From contig NZ_SOHE01000065.1 of assembly GCF_004403305.1 (NCBI RefSeq), positions 421-50,914 of the forward strand: a stretch of 50,494 nucleotides of DNA. The letters run 5' to 3'. The stretch is from Cryobacterium frigoriphilum (GTDB lineage Bacteria > Actinomycetota > Actinomycetes > Actinomycetales > Microbacteriaceae). The position numbers and the translations under genes were made by a program. Shown one piece after another: positions 50,454-50,494 of this stretch. Position 1 is the first letter of the stretch; each line of letters starts with the position of its first letter. Below the pieces are notes generated by a model that did no database searches, was not told the DNA's origin, and worked only from the letters and a program-made list of their open reading frames with translations.

Positions 50454-50494
50454 GCCCGCGCCGCCCCGGCCGAGGCCGCCCGGGCCGAGGTCGT
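50450..50494 (-). CDS. C-terminal end of an upstream gene (probable ABC component)
   Basis: The 14 visible codons (TTSARAASAGAARA) end in a TGA that overlaps the permease ATG by 4 bp, the coupling pattern of this operon. The piece is too short to identify; an ABC ATPase is the usual neighbour. Confidence 0.4.
   Translation of the reverse strand, partial: TTSARAASAGAARA

Overview
The window is high-GC DNA from an actinobacterium, most likely family Microbacteriaceae. Evidence: strong GC codon bias, GTG/TTG starts, tight 4-bp gene overlaps, a Gram-positive flagellum without L or P ring genes, an isolated sufS-sufU pair and a clpS-DUF2017 pair. It is chromosomal. I saw no insertion sequence, phage, tRNA, rRNA or CRISPR array. 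LAYOUT. (1) 1-30816 is a near-complete flagellar locus. Reading on the minus strand from its upstream end: a FliA/WhiG-type sigma factor (26362-27183), a 110-residue flagellin-like mini protein, flagellin fliC, fliD, fliS, a small FliT-like protein, then a long operon flgB-flgC-fliE-fliF-fliG-fliH-fliI-fliJ-NlpC/P60-fliK-flgD-flgE, then flbD-motA-motB, then fliM-fliN-fliO-fliP-fliQ-fliR-flhB-flhA-flhF-like-csrA, which runs off the left edge. Divergent from the sigma gene on the plus strand is flgN-flgK-flgL-fliW. (2) 30967-33813: an NmrA-like NAD(P)-binding protein facing sufS-sufU. (3) 33981-36169: a small subunit and a GMC flavoprotein resembling gluconate/sorbitol dehydrogenase, facing an IclR regulator. 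(4) 37259-38169: clpS and a DUF2017 protein. (5) 38310-44325: a ribose operon lacI-rbsA-rbsC-rbsB-rbsK-rbsD behind a consensus promoter and two overlapping perfect LacI-type palindromes. (6) 44587-48635: a two-gene xanthine-dehydrogenase-type molybdoenzyme, with the iron-sulfur and molybdenum parts fused. (7) 48724-50494: two NitT/TauT-type ABC permeases and the tail of an upstream gene. HOW IT WORKS TOGETHER. Five flagellar transcription units share one promoter pattern read directly from the sequence, CT(A/T)AC-N15-GCCGA(T/C)AG, upstream of fliM, flbD, flgB, fliC and flgN. This is the sigma-28/WhiG class, so the sigma factor encoded here probably drives early basal-body genes as well as filament genes. 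The locus also holds a full CsrA-FliW-flagellin homeostasis set: csrA, fliW, and a flagellin leader whose hairpin loop and Shine-Dalgarno both carry GGA. The most interesting object is the mini protein at 25942-26274. It keeps only the first residues and the C-terminal D0 helix of flagellin, and its mRNA carries the same NGGA-loop hairpin at the same distance from the Shine-Dalgarno. Other oddities: an FlhF homologue that has lost its P-loop, a CsrA with a long Pro/Ala tail, a probably leaderless fliM, and a 65-bp palindromic repeat inserted in frame in the xanthine-dehydrogenase FAD subunit gene.
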